Shown here: one piece after another, positions 16,262 to 29,934 of the stretch
Layout of the letters: each line of letters starts with the position of its first letter
Position numbering within the stretch: the stretch's first letter is position 1
Source of the DNA: Ridgeia piscesae
Taxonomy: Eukaryota > Annelida > Polychaeta > Sabellida > Siboglinidae
NCBI GenBank assembly: GCA_025642075.2
Contig: JAODUO010000858.1
Span: 1-64,000 of the forward strand
DNA length: 64,000 nucleotides
Reading direction: 5' to 3'
Notes under the pieces: generated by a model
The model's database searches: none
Seen by the model: only the letters and a program-made list of their open reading frames with translations
What the model was told of the DNA's origin: nothing
Made by a program: the position numbers and the translations under genes

Positions 16262-17053
16262 GAAGTCATCCACTACGCATGCCTCGTTGACCTGTTACAT
16301 CAGTGTTATACAAACACAGATGCATCGAAGCAGTATGCCAGGATACTACTGCTTGACTTCTCTAAGGCATTTGATCTAATCAATCATAACATTCTTCTTA
16401 GAAAACTTGCAAGTGTTGGCCTCCCGAATATTTTAATGAAGTGGATCGCTGGCGTTACTGATTTCTTTAAAACAAGGACAAACTTCCCAACCATAAGAAT
16501 CGACGGAACAGAGACTCAGCGAGTAACCGAGGCGAAGATACTTGGCATTACCATCACCAGCAACCTGACCTGGGACGTACACGTTGATGAAATAACACGA
16601 AAAGCAGGAAAGAGGCTGTTTCTACTGCTACATCTCAAACGATCAGGCATTGCTGCTGAAGATCTTCTGACGGTATGTACAACGGTGGTCCGGCCTACTC
16701 TGGAATACGCATATCCAGCATGGTCGACCTCACTCACATTGGGTCTCCAAACTGATATGGAGCGTGTACAAAGACGTGCTATGAACATCATATACCCGAA
16801 CACTCCCTATATCGAAGCATTAGCGAATGCACAGCTGACTTCTCTGAAACAGAGACGTGCGAAGTTATGTGAACATTTCTTCACACAAATCGAACAACCG
16901 CAGCACAAACTGCATAAACTACTACCAAAACCAAGGACCTCAACACATAATACACGATGTCGTACTCGATACTCTTTACCCAGAGTAAAAACCAACAGGA
17001 CCAAGAACTGTTTCATTAACTGGTGTCTGTTCAACCAAAATAACTCACAGTGA
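16262..17053 (+). pseudogene. non-LTR retrotransposon reverse transcriptase, internally deleted
   Basis: One open frame begins near 16262 with a segment typical of the region before RT motif A and continues into LLLDFSKAFDLINHN, which is motif A with its catalytic Asp. At about 16465-16480 the text jumps from GVTDFFKTR directly to the post-catalytic region (RIDGTETQRVTEAKILGITI). Motif B, the F/YxDD catalytic box and the segment after it are therefore missing, perhaps 80-100 residues removed in frame. The thumb and C-terminal part follow, with LVRPTLEYA-like and LERVQRRAMNIIYP-like motifs, ending at a stop at 17053. The family is of the CR1/Jockey type. It cannot be an active polymerase. The downstream AT-rich sequence to about 17390 is probably its 3' untranslated tail. 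Confidence 0.85.
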
Positions 17054-17390
17054 CTCTTAACAAAACTTCGTGCATGCTGATATGGATATGTGTAAAATAT
17101 CGCAAAGCCTTAATTTATATTTTAGATCTATTTGTTTTAATGTTTTAAACTTTTTTTTAAAGTTTCGTCAAATAATGACATAAAATATGTTTTAATGTCT
17201 TAAATTATTTTAATTTGTTTTATAGATACATATCGTATATTTTCTACATTATAATTTATAATTACGCTAATGTCTTAAATTATATATTATTTGAATCTAT
17301 TTTAACAAATATGCTTTGCATGTTTTATGTACCCATTTCAATCTCTGTGATTGCCCAGAAAGAGTGAAATAAACTATTATATATATTTCA
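17054..17390 (+). mobile_element. probable 3' tail of the deleted LINE
   Basis: An AT-rich untranslated stretch follows the reverse transcriptase stop. It contains GTGAAATAAACTATTATATA near 17366, which combines a polyadenylation-like AATAAA with a short A/T microsatellite, as LINE 3' ends often do. The exact end is uncertain. Confidence 0.5.
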
Positions 17391-17722
17391 AATTATTTAG
17401 TATAGATAAGGCAACTGCTTGCCTTTCTTCAGAAGCCCATGGGAGAAAAATACGTGGCCTTGATTTATAGAGGGTCTTAATCTGAAAGTGTTTATTTGTG
17501 ATTCGATGTTAGTATCAATATTTTAGGCAGCGCAAGCGTGGTGATCCGACGTTGTTCCGAGCTGCTGCAGACACGCGACGCAACGGCGACACACGAGATC
17601 CTGTCGTTAGGTGTGTAACTAAACACGGGAAACTGCGTGCGTGTTAGTGCACACGTAAACCTGCTCGCACGAACGGAGTCGCCACACGTCCGCGCGCGCG
17701 CCGACAGGCACACGTCAAAACG
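17391..17722. other. unique spacer
   Basis: No feature is recognised. CpG content rises towards 17700. Confidence 0.5.
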
Positions 17723-17871
17723 AGTCTCTCTCTCTCTCTCTCCTTCCCTCCCTCCCTCCTCCCTCCCTCCCTCCCTCCCTCCCTCCCTCCCTCCCTCCCT
17801 CCCTCCCTCCCTCCCTCCCTCCCTCCCTCCTCTCTCTCCCCTCCTCTCTCCCTCCCTCCCTCCCTCCCTCA
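17723..17871. repeat. (CT)n then (CCCT)n tract
   Basis: (CT)n at 17724-17742 continues into CCCT repeats with CTCT interruptions to 17870. It is a pure pyrimidine strand of about 145 bp. Confidence 0.95.
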
Positions 17872-19193
17872 ACAACACGATGGAGATACTACGTGCGTTA
17901 ACGGGCGGCCCCGCGCAAAGGTCACATATCACGATACTTTAGTCGCCACTGTAGTCGACGGCCATGTTCACCGCAGGTTTAGTAACAGCAAACCCGCGTG
18001 TTGCTCTCTCGTCGATGAAGTCCTCAATACGTCTTATTTCATGCGGTGACTTTACTTAGTTTAAACTGACGCGGTCATAGACAATAATTATATGTAATAC
18101 AACTCCAAACATTGGTCCATCGTAAGCGATCGCCGGTCTTAAGATTGTTGTTGATTCTTGTATAAAAAGGTAGAGTATGACGTAAATACTGCAATGATTA
18201 AAGCCTCGCCGGCGGAGCCTGAAAGGAGATTCCGTAGATAAAGTGGCGAAATCGTCGGAGCGTTTGAAAGGTGTCTCCGGCGTTAGGCGATATAAGTAGG
18301 TCAAACACGCACGGCGACGTCGCAACCCTCACATATGGTTCGTATTTAGATAAGAAAACGGCGCGAGGTTTGCTTATCTACTGGTGTCCGCGTCGTGATT
18401 CGCGAATCAAGATATTCATTCCAGTCTACGGAAATGTTAAACGGCCACAGATTACGGTCAGAAAAGCCGAAACAATTCTGCTACAAAATGGCGGAATTTG
18501 GCGCCGCTGCCTCGGCCGACGAGAAAACACGACACGGTCGTCACTGCGTCTATATATACATAACGGCGGAGTTCGGCCAGTCCCGGATATAATCAAAATG
18601 ATTACGTGGCTGCGTCGCTCGTCCGCCAGCGGCAATGGCGGCGGTGTAACGCACGGTCGCCGTCGTCGACTGATATTTACGGAGTCCTGCGAGGGCACGC
18701 GGGCCGGTCGCCGGGTGTCGGTGCGGTCGGGGAATCGCTCGGCAATGGGATATCATCGAGCGTGAGTCTCCGCTAAATTAAACCCGCGATTTACGGCACA
18801 CGCTCCTGCGTGGTCTGATCGCATCGCCGACGGAGTCGACGATGGCTCCTATTTATTTTGTCTTTCGCAACCGCGTCGATGTTTTCAGTGCTAGGCGTAG
18901 GATCGCACATGGAATGGCGGAAAGTCAGCCGCAGTATGGATAGTTTGCTGGTATCCAGTCAACGTGTTTTACTTGATGTTGAAAACACGCTCGCAATTTA
19001 TCAAATAGCTGTGGTACAATGGAAATACATTCCGTGCAAACACGCATCACCTTCTTCGCTCAAACTTGTCGTCGGTAGACTTTAAAAAAATGCATAGAAA
19101 AGCAATCAATTGTTTTCATGTAATTTAGAAATCCAAACAAAACGCATTGCCACCGCGATGCGCGTGGTGCTTGTCGTCGTGTCAAGGGGAAGG
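17872..19193. other. unique, CpG-rich intergenic DNA
   Basis: The stretch has several open frames, the longest 164 residues at 18271-18765 on the plus strand. None shows a recognisable domain, and overlapping frames on the other strand are equally open, as expected of CpG-rich sequence. No gene is called. Confidence 0.45.
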
Positions 19194-19225
19194 CTAAAAG
19201 CCCGAGTTTTCGAGAACATGACGTC
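19194..19225 (+). repeat. 32-bp dispersed repeat, copy A
   Basis: CTAAAAGCCCGAGTTTTCGA followed by GAACATGACGTC. The reverse complement of 23686-23717 matches it at 31 of 32 positions. The GGCTAAAAGC core also recurs in the hairpin units at 22.36-22.71 kb. Confidence 0.85.
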
Positions 19226-19485
19226 ACCCATTTATGTGTAGTTCTATATGTGCATGCCGCGCATTAATATAAGCTGATAAGCGCGTCGTTAACGGGTTAC
19301 AAAGGGAAGATAACAAAGGGAAGGTGGCAATTTCTTGCCAGAAATGTGTTAGTAAATGACTAAATAATCGTAATGGCACTTTCGATAGTGAGTATGGGCT
19401 ATTGTGGACGATGGTAACGACGTTGACTTTATCTTGGGCGAGTGTCCAGTCCCGTCCAGCCTCCAGTGGCTACACGGTCATCTCG

Positions 19486-19605
19486 ACCTTTCGCGATCTC
19501 GGCCTGAGTGATATCGGCCTGTTTCGGTGAATTCGGCCAGTGATCTCGGCCTGTGCGGCTGTGATCTCAGCTTTTAATTTTATAGCCAGTGATCTTGGTC
19601 CGTAC
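19486..19605. repeat. degenerate GTGATCTCGGCCTG tandem repeat
   Basis: About six imperfect copies of a motif around GTGATCTCGGCC(T/A)G, each roughly 16-22 bp, decaying rightwards to GTGATCTTGGTCCG. Confidence 0.75.
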
Positions 19606-19673
19606 AGGCAATGATGCTCACCAATATAATGAAGTGGTATGATGGAACAGCATATGTATCATGTTGCTAAAAT

Positions 19674-19862
19674 ATGCAATGCAATAAAGAAGCTATGACG
19701 ATCAGTCTTGATTTCGTTCTTATTTCTTGCCTATTGATAAATCCCCAAGTGTTATCATTGAATGTATTGAAGCTACAATGCAATAACAATATTGTGATGA
19801 TCCGCCGCGATCGCATTCTTATATCTTGCCTATTCATGATTCGCCAAGTTTTGAGCATTGAA
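19674..19862. repeat. diverged 99-bp tandem duplication
   Basis: Two copies of a 99-bp unit. GCAATAAAG at 19681 aligns with GCAATAACA at 19780, the TTCTTATTTCTTGCCTATTGAT segment aligns with TTCTTATATCTTGCCTATTCAT, and CCAAGTGTTATCATTGAA aligns with CCAAGTTTTGAGCATTGAA. Copies differ at perhaps a quarter of sites, so the duplication is old. Confidence 0.85.
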
Positions 19863-20255
19863 ACTGTTTGAATGGATTATGTTTTTATAGTCTTCTAGGA
19901 ATCCAGTTTTACGTTGTTTTATTTTTGGAATTATAACTACGCAACCGAGTTATTAATGCAATACATACTAATAAAAAGGGTAGAATGCGTGGTAATGTAA
20001 TTGTTTCGCAATAGACTTTTTCTTATTGTTTATATTTCATTTGTGTCCGTTGGGAAGGTGCGAACGTAATCGACTTCCACTTTAAGCACATCTTTTCGTT
20101 TGTCTTTGATTTGTGGTCTGTGTGAACGTGTTTTGAGGCACGCCATAGTATTCGGCTGTCTACTCGTGCATCTTTGATTTGCTAAGACGCATGATAACAA
20201 CGTGGAAAGAAATGTTTGGTTTGCGAATGCATTAAAAAAGATCGCGCATACTATC

Positions 20256-22255
<2,000 letters not shown>

Positions 22256-22407
22256 AACAAGGATAGTAAGGATAGCAAACTACAAGTACTACATACACAA
22301 ACACCACATACACACACCACACATATACACCACATGCACACACCTTTTTTCTATAATTTTGGAAGTTTTAGCGTTTTTCCAAAGGAAAGGCTAAAAGCAC
22401 GAGTGTT

Positions 22408-22600
22408 TATACATACATACATACATACATACATACATACATACATACATACATACATACATACATACATACATACATACATACATACATACGTACGTAC
22501 GTACGTACGTACGTACTAGTACTATAATGCATGCATGCTCTGTGCTGTGCGTTTACGTACGTACGTACGTACGTACATACATGCATACATACGTACAATG
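22408..22600. repeat. (ATAC)n changing to (ACGT)n
   Basis: ATAC units at 22408-22491 pass to GTAC/ACGT units at 22492-22515. After a 38-bp break a second short ACGT/ACAT run occurs at 22553-22600. ACGT runs are self-complementary. Confidence 0.95.
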
Positions 22601-22746
22601 CATAAGTACAATTATAGTAAACATTAATATAAAGCATTCGATCTATACAATTACAATATGGTCAGAATGGTCGGGCTTTTAGCGTTTTCTCATATAGGAA
22701 ATGCTAAAGCCCGATTCAGTGACCATAACACGCGTATAATATATAG

Positions 22747-23012
<266 letters not shown>

Positions 23013-23126
23013 GTTACATTGTTGTATATAATATATAATATAACTCATTCGATCTAACCATTCACTAAACAAATCATCTTGATTGGTCGGACTTTCAACG
23101 TGTTCTCCAATTTAAGAAAGTGTAAT

Positions 23127-23345
23127 ACCGGGGCGGGGCGGGGCGGGCTGCGGGCCAAGTTACTGCGGGGCAGGGCGGGCTGCGGGCTAAGATGTGGCAA
23201 CATTTGCGGTGCGGGCTGACTGCGGGCCAAGTTACTGCGGGGCGGGGCGGGGCGGGCTGCGGACCAGGAGATTATCAATATGTGGGACGGGCTGCGGGCT
23301 GAATTGTAATTTGCGGGACGGACTGCGGGCTCAGATATGCAGCCC
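23127..23345. repeat. GC-rich minisatellite GCGGGCTGCGGGC
   Basis: Imperfect copies of GGGGCGGGCTGCGGGC(C/T)AAG with variable spacing, for example at 23129, 23170, 23240 and 23286. The repeated G runs on the plus strand give it G-quadruplex potential. Confidence 0.85.
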
Positions 23346-23444
23346 GCGCAGGGCCTTACTTATTTGTAGAATGCAGATGTCTTATGTGTAGAATGCAGAA
23401 GTCTTAAAATTACTTTTTGATTACTTCAATAAGCTTGTGACCCC

Positions 23445-23583
<139 letters not shown>

Positions 23584-23685
23584 TCTTTAATGACATGTTC
23601 ACTTGGGAACTATATCCTACTGTGGGGCTACACAGCGCCATGCGAGTGCTAAATATAGCATGACGCGGTACACGTGTTTGCGGTT

Positions 23686-23717
23686 GACGTCATGTACTCG
23701 AAAACTCGGGCTTTTAG
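23686..23717 (-). repeat. 32-bp dispersed repeat, copy B (inverted)
   Basis: The reverse complement of 19194-19225 with one mismatch. It lies 4.46 kb from copy A in the opposite orientation. The flanking bases do not obviously align. Confidence 0.85.
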
Positions 23718-24192
23718 ACACACCCGTCGTGTCAAGTTGTGACGGGTTGCGGCGCCCCCACGTGACCAACTTGGTGTCTATTGCGATGACGTCAATACGC
23801 GCACCGATTTATGGATGCACTACGCCACTTATTGCCAGACAACTAGGTCTGTCAAACTTTCAAAATGGTCGCGATGAGGCTGTCGGAAATACCATCGAAT
23901 ATTTTATTGAGTTCTGAGCCCTAATGTTTCTTCTTTGGACACGTAGCGCAACGTTGTCCATGCTAAAAGTGTTAATTTTCGTGCAGGCATTTAATTCGAA
24001 TGTCTTCATATTACCATAGTGAGCGTGACAATTAAGCCAATGTTTAGACTGCTATCGGAAGTGTATCTTCACCAGTGGGATAAGTTCTCCTGTACGTTAC
24101 GTAATTGACGGATAGATAACCAGACGTGACAAACGTGATTGTTCACGTCATCTCCTTTCCGACTTGCATTACCAAACTGCTGTTACATAAAA

Positions 24193-24792
24193 AATAATAA
24201 TAATGTCAATTTTTATAGCGCCGGTATCCGCCACGTGATGGCGCTCGTGGCGCTTTTACATTATTTTGTTCATAAAACATCATGCTAAAACAATAATAAA
24301 TTGCCATTCATTATAGAATTAATAAAACAAAATTGTGACATCTTTATCAAAGTAAAGTATAGCAAACGTAAAGCTTCTAAAATGTATATACAATATAAAA
24401 AAAACAGTGAACGACCGCGCTCCCCACTAGTTATTTGATTTGTCTTCTGTTAATAGCAGCTTGTTTCCTGAGCGCATATTTCCACGGAGTGGTTCGTACG
24501 GTTTAACAAGGCTACACAAGTAACTTGGCGAGACACCGTGGATTGTCTTGAACACAAACATGGACATTTTGAAGATGATTCTCTGTTCGATTGGTGGCCA
24601 GTGTAGCTGTTTGGGGATAGGTGTGAATTGAGTGAATTTCCTGGAGAGCGTGATAAGTCTGGCAGCAGTGTTTTGTAATCGTTGGAGTCGTTTTAGCTGC
24701 GTTTTGTTTAGGCCGTGAAGTAGTGAATTGCACGTGTCCAGTATCCGGCTATTAGGCCAACTAAACAGTTTACTCTTGGCTGACCTGTTCAA
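24193..24792 (-). pseudogene. 3' end of an L2/CR1-like LINE
   Basis: On the minus strand, a frame from 24792 to 24427 encodes the last part of a non-LTR reverse transcriptase ORF: LDTCNSLLHGLNKTQLKRLQ, LQNTAARLITLSRKF, LHWPPIEQRIIFK and PSYLCSLVKPYEP-like motifs, ending at a stop. These are the well-known C-terminal signatures of L2/CR1-type elements. The element is 5'-truncated within this region, as usual for target-primed insertion. After a 3' untranslated part it ends in GGCGCTATAAAAATTGAC followed by (ATT)n at about 24193-24205, a typical LINE tail. Confidence 0.88.
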
Positions 24793-26006
24793 TCAAGCAC
24801 CATCTCCGCTTCTCTAGGTAGAAGTCAGCTGTGCTGCAATTAATGCACAAAACATTCTTACACAGCCATCCACCACTGACCACTGTACTGTCTATAGCCA
24901 TAGAACTTAATGAACTGGAGATACGTAGAGTAAACGGAATTTACCAAGTTTCGACCAAATTGTTATGGAAATAAACTATTTTAAATCGGTGACGGTTATA
25001 CTGGTCACTGGTTTAGACTAATTTTGTTTTAGCTGACCGACTGCATAATGACATGTCGTCAATGGACTTATCACTTGAGTATGAAGACACAGTCGTCTTG
25101 TTTGTGAATACATTTGACGATTAGTAAATCTCAATTTATTTGACTGAATTTTTTTATGTTCTACACATAACAACGTATCATTGTCGGTTACTGAACAAAA
25201 GAATTGTCGCTTGTTTTGCAAACCTATAGGTCACGTGATAAGTCAGTGAGGTCGGTGATTTTGCGTTCGTCGAAGGGTATACATACGCCCATTAAAAGTC
25301 GTCGGCCCACGGGCACGGCGATTACAACAGCGGCCATTGAGTTGCGTCACGCCGCCCGCTGACGTGAACGAGCAATTAGCGCGCCCATTAAACGCTCTAC
25401 GCATAACGGTTGATTGCATTTACGTTGGCGACCGACACGTCAGCACATGTGCAAGTGTCCGAACGTCGAAATGCACCCGCCGTTTCTGATTTGATCGATT
25501 GCGATTTGCCAAACGGCTGCGGCAATGCAAGACAAACCAACAAAACACGGAAGATAAAACTATCATTCCTTGTTTTGATCGATTCGCCTGCCAATGTGGG
25601 TCAGCGCCGCCGGTGGGGGGAGAAGCCCAAGCGGTGCCTGGGAGCGGCGCCGCACTGACGTCAGCGTGGCGCGTTGCGTTTCCCGACTAGAGACGATAAG
25701 ATATAAACGTGTGCGCGCGGTGTGATGTCTACGGGTCACGGAGGTCACGCGCTCGCACCCGTGCGCACGCACTCGAGCGTGCACTCGGAGTGTCTTGCGG
25801 CGTTATAACGTGGCCGCCGTGTGCCGCCGATGAGCTCGCTGCATCTAATTCACCTGCAGCGTCTTGCAGAGAACAGGGAACCGTTTCACTCGCGGTATTA
25901 ACATCTCTTCAACCCGATTTTTTATATTTTGATACTTAATAGGCCATGTAAGTCTCGCGTTCGAAAACGAGGTTGGGGGCCTTTGTCCATTTTCTTCATG
26001 TTAAAA
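24793..26006. other. unique intergenic DNA, GC-rich centre
   Basis: A CpG-rich patch lies at 25590-25830. Short open frames there carry no recognised domain. Confidence 0.45.
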
Positions 26007-26140
26007 ATGGGACTTTGTTTTGTTTTTGGTTGTAATAATCGGGCTGTCCCCAAATTGTGTTTATAGCTATATTTTCCGAAGGATAATTACAAGCAGAAGC
26101 AGTGTGAAATTTTGCCGGAAATCATGCATTTCAATCGATT
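26007..26140 (+). pseudogene. THAP zinc-finger start, remnant 1
   Basis: From an ATG at 26007 the frame reads MGLCFVFGCNNRAVPK, an in-frame TAG, then LYFPKDNYKQKQCE. THAP domains begin with Met, C-x4-C (here Cys4 and Cys9), an N-x-R-like stretch, then an aromatic-FP-K-D motif and a Lys-rich helix before a Trp. The spacing and the FPKD match; the conserved Trp is replaced and the later C-x2-H pair is not visible. It could be a transposase (P-element or similar) remnant or a dead gene exon. Confidence 0.45.
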
Positions 26141-26834
26141 ATTATGGTGGTTGCCATGGCATCAGCGGCTAGTAGTAACTGTGTTTGGCGATCTTGACAA
26201 GTAATGAAGAATGCCATCTATTCGCACAGTACAACATGTTTTGGGGCAAATGTATACATGTGTTATGATTATGTGCATTTTGACAACTTGTCAGATATGT
26301 TTATCGAACTGTTGGGAAACCACAACGTATAGCAATGTAAAATGCAAATTCCCGCAAAAGACACATACGGTCTAAAATCATTAATTAATTAATCTGCGCT
26401 GCGTAAATCGGTAAATGTCTATGACAATGTGGTAAACTCAATATTAAATCGGACATTTAAGATAACAAAACTATAGCACAAGATATTTATGGTCTGATTT
26501 TACTAGTATTCATCAGTCGGAAACTACAGCTGTCATATATCGTTAGAATAAATATTATTCTTATGTTCTGTCGCCACTCAGCTCCAGTCACGCGGAGTCT
26601 CGCCATGTATCGTGACACACTTACAGGCCCTATACCATTGTCACTGGTGTGTCATGGAATTAGTCATCGCTAATCCGGCAATGGATATTTTTTTTTTTTG
26701 GCCTTTTTGAAAAAATTCTAATTTTTAATTTTTTAAAAATCAAAAAAAGGTCAACCGGAAAAAAATTTGGTCGTAAATGCACCCCGCTTAAAAAAAAACC
26801 TTATGTCGGTTTACAACGAAATCGCGACAGCAAT

Positions 26835-26990
26835 ATGCCACACTGTTCTTCATACGGTTGTACCAACAGTACAGGGAGAGACAGTATCAGTAAGCTGTTT
26901 TGTTGTTGTTACCCTTTGAAACTACCAGAGAACTGAAACAGTGGTCAAGTTGATTCGTTGGAATTGACAGTCACAGACGCAGTGCGGATG
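26835..26990 (+). pseudogene. THAP zinc-finger start, remnant 2
   Basis: From an ATG at 26835 the frame reads MPHCSSYGCTNSTGRDSIS, with C-x4-C at residues 4 and 9 as in THAP domains. It then drifts (LFCCCYPLKLPEN and stop). In neighbouring frames a REL-KQW and a VKLIRWN segment sit where the THAP helix and its Trp should be, so at least two frameshifts have occurred. It directly precedes the left arm of the inverted repeat. Confidence 0.4.
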
Positions 26991-27004
26991 CCAGGTTGGA
27001 TTGA

Positions 27005-27620
27005 CCTAACCATGAAAACGATCACCAACAGCCGCCAAACTTCTCATCTTACATACATATACACACGCTATCTTACAAACAAAACTCACTTGCATTCTTC
27101 TCACGAAAAACAATTCACAAATCAAACCCGCATATCTCGTCGGCAACTTCTTCGGCGGCTCCGCCGTTACCGTAAAATCGCTATGTAAGTTAGCTTTATA
27201 CAAAATATCTTTAGACGGTGCGTTTGTTCGCGCGAATATTTATAAACTTTACTTACTGCATTCGCACACGCGAAATAGTGTAATTACTTATAAATAATAT
27301 AATAATAATTAATTATTATCATCATTATGATCTGCAGATTGTTTTAAATAATATGTTATTTCATATAGCGCCACATCCATAATTGTTTGTGACACAGCAC
27401 GACTTACTGCTAGTACAAACAGTATACAATAAGAAGAATACTACCTCACAGGCAATATTTTATAAAGAATAATTGAAATAAATGTGTCTACATAATTAAC
27501 TATAATGACATATTAGTAATAAAAAGACATACAAAATCCATAACAACAATAGTAATAAATTAATGTAAATGTTTAATAGCAATAAATAATTAAAATGATA
27601 ACATAATTAATGTAATTACA
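27005..27620 (+). repeat. left arm of a large inverted repeat
   Basis: This arm aligns with the reverse complement of 28600-29135 at roughly 70-75% identity by eye. Anchors in order: CATGAAAACGATCACCAACA, then TTACCGTAAAATCGCTAT, GAATATTTATA, TTTACTTACTGCATTCGCA, AATTACTTATAA, CACATCCATAATTGTTTGTG, AATAAGAAGAATACTACC and TGTGTCTA. Both arms carry a short frame ending in a Y-R-K-I-A motif before a stop. Confidence 0.88.
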
Positions 27621-28599
27621 ACATAACAATAATTTTCATTCAGCACTTACGCACACACATTATGCATCAGAAAATTTTACTCGAACTATTTTTCTTCTTA
27701 TGAATTATGTGTATTATTGGAATAAAAAGACACTGAAATTTTAAAAGAATAGGATTATATGGGAAATATATGGTGGTAGAAATAGAAGTTTTTTTGCATT
27801 TAACAATAATAATATTAATGTGTTATTGTTTTAGTTATTATTGTCAAAAACATCGCTTACGTAATATAAGCTTACGTGCTCGCAGCACAAACATGATGTT
27901 TATAGAACTATTGGTAAAAACAATGCGACATCGGACATCGTCGAACAAAACGTAATTTCCATACCTAAAAATAATGTTATATGTCGGGTGGTAACATGAG
28001 TGAATCAACAGGCTTTAGGCCCTACATTCGTTGTACATTTTGTTTCTCTTGTGTCATCGATTTGTTGCTACGTCTGCAGTTCAAACCAACACATTTTCCA
28101 ATTGACTGGAAAGCATGAGTATCCAAATATGTGTACAAGAGAAGAGCGGGTTTTCGATGTCGACGACATCCGTAGCGTGCGCCGCTGACTCGTCATTTTC
28201 AGCGCTCATTTTCACTAAATCACGGACGATAGGTTTCTAAGTAAAAATATGACCCATTTAAATAATTATATAATCGTAAAGAATAATATGATATCGTTTT
28301 AGTAACATGAAATGTGTACTATTTAACGCTGAGTGAACGACGTAAAGACTGCTCGACCAACACATGTCTCAGTTCGGCACCAGATCCGGTCGCGGCAAAA
28401 AAAGATCGCGTTAACAATAAAAAAACGATCGCGTTAACAATAAAAAAAGCGATCGCGTGAACAATTTGTGTGGTCTCGGGTTGGGCTTGTCAAGTAGTCG
28501 TTCATTTTAGATATACTTTAATCAGAAACGAGCCGTGGCTAGGAAAACGGTCGCTCAAGACGAGTGGTCGCTCATGACAGAGAAGTCGCACAAGGCATG
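27621..28599. other. spacer of the inverted repeat
   Basis: About 1 kb with short open frames (27770-27955 and 28000-28188) of unknown nature. At 28388-28463 a roughly 23-bp unit containing GATCGCGTTAACAATAAAAA is repeated three times. No transposase was recognised. Confidence 0.6.
28388..28463. repeat. three-copy tandem repeat of about 23 bp
   Basis: Units centred on GATCGCGTTAACAATAAAAA. The third copy reads GCGATCGCGTGAACAA. Each contains CGATCG or GATCGC and a GTTAAC palindrome. Confidence 0.85.
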
Positions 28600-29135
28600 T
28601 TTTACTGTATTTGCTAGATTTATTATTATTGTTATTATTATTAATATGTATTTTATGGCTTATATGTAACTGTATATGTTAATTATATAGACACATGTAT
28701 TTTTTTATTTAAAAATATTACCTGTGGGTAGTATTCTTCTTATTGCATATTTTTAATAGCAGTATGTTGTGAAGCGCCACAAACAATTATGGATGTGGCA
28801 CTATACGAAAAAAAAAAAAATTATAGTATAATATAATTTATAATTTCCTGTGATCATAATAATTAATTATTGTTATATTATTAGTTATAAGTAATTAAAC
28901 TATTTCACGTATGCGAATGCAGTAAGTAAAATATATAAATATTCGTGCGCACAAACGCGCCGTCTGACGGTTGTATAGCTTATATAGCGATTTTACGGTA
29001 ACCGCGTAGCCGCCGATGATGTCGAGTTGCCGTCGAGATCTGCGTGATTGTTTTGTGGATATTCTTCGTTAGAGGAATGTCAAAGATGTGAGGAGAAGTT
29101 TGGCAGCTGTTGGTGGTCGTTTTCATGGTTTGGTT
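28600..29135 (-). repeat. right arm of the large inverted repeat
   Basis: The minus-strand copy of the left arm. Outward of about 29140 it no longer matches the left flank. The arm carries an (A)13 run at 28810 absent from the other copy and several small indels, so the two arms are not being kept identical. Confidence 0.88.
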
Positions 29136-29934
29136 AGAAAGTAAAAGACAGTATGCACAGATCATGCGGACCAAGTCGACTCCGCTACGTCATTCGATTT
29201 CTAAAATGGCGTGGTCCATAGACTTGTGTCTATTTTCCCCCCTGATAAACCTCTGAAATAAAACGTCATGACGTTATAATAGGACGCAAGCGATACACAA
29301 AATCACAGTTTTATTTACGTGGGCATAATTATAGTTGGCGTCACGCAGCGATGCAACTGGTCAAATCACCTAAATACAAAATAAATGGCTGTTGGATAGT
29401 TAAGGTGCATGCGTCTCCTTTTCCCTTTTAAACGTTCTTCTGTAATCTTCAGACACTTGTGTGTAACTATTACAATACGCTATTTGCAGATATCCAGTAT
29501 TATTTGAGAGACGTTCGACTAAATCTCGGCGAGCTAGATATAAGTAGACTTTAGTTGACGTAACCTTTTTAACTTTTTAAATGATTACGTGTTCGGCCCA
29601 TTGCGGCAGAACTAGTATTGTTGACATTTTGACGTGGGATTTGAATACTGTTGACCTTTAAAAAAGTGGTATACGAAAGTTTCGCTAAGGAATTTATTAT
29701 TCACTTTTGAAATCCAGGTACAAAAAAGGTTATAAAACGATTTTACGCGTAATGTTCTTATGAACGTAACACCCGTAATGACAAGCATGAGAATAGTATT
29801 AGTAGGTAGTCAGATATGTGGTATATGACGTAGCAATGGCAAACACAAACACAATGTCACCCTGCAGTTAATGAAAGTGACTGTACTATCAAGTTGCCAT
29901 ATCGTAACGACAAGCATGAGACTATTGTTAAAAT
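29136..29934. other. unique DNA with one repeated motif
   Basis: CGTAATGACAAGCATGAGA at 29773 recurs as CGTAACGACAAGCATGAGA at 29903, 130 bp apart. Otherwise nothing is recognised. Confidence 0.55.

Noticed and set aside
18271..18765. 164-residue plus-strand frame
   Set aside because: CpG-rich sequence lowers stop frequency, opposite-strand frames are also open, and no domain or splice structure is visible.
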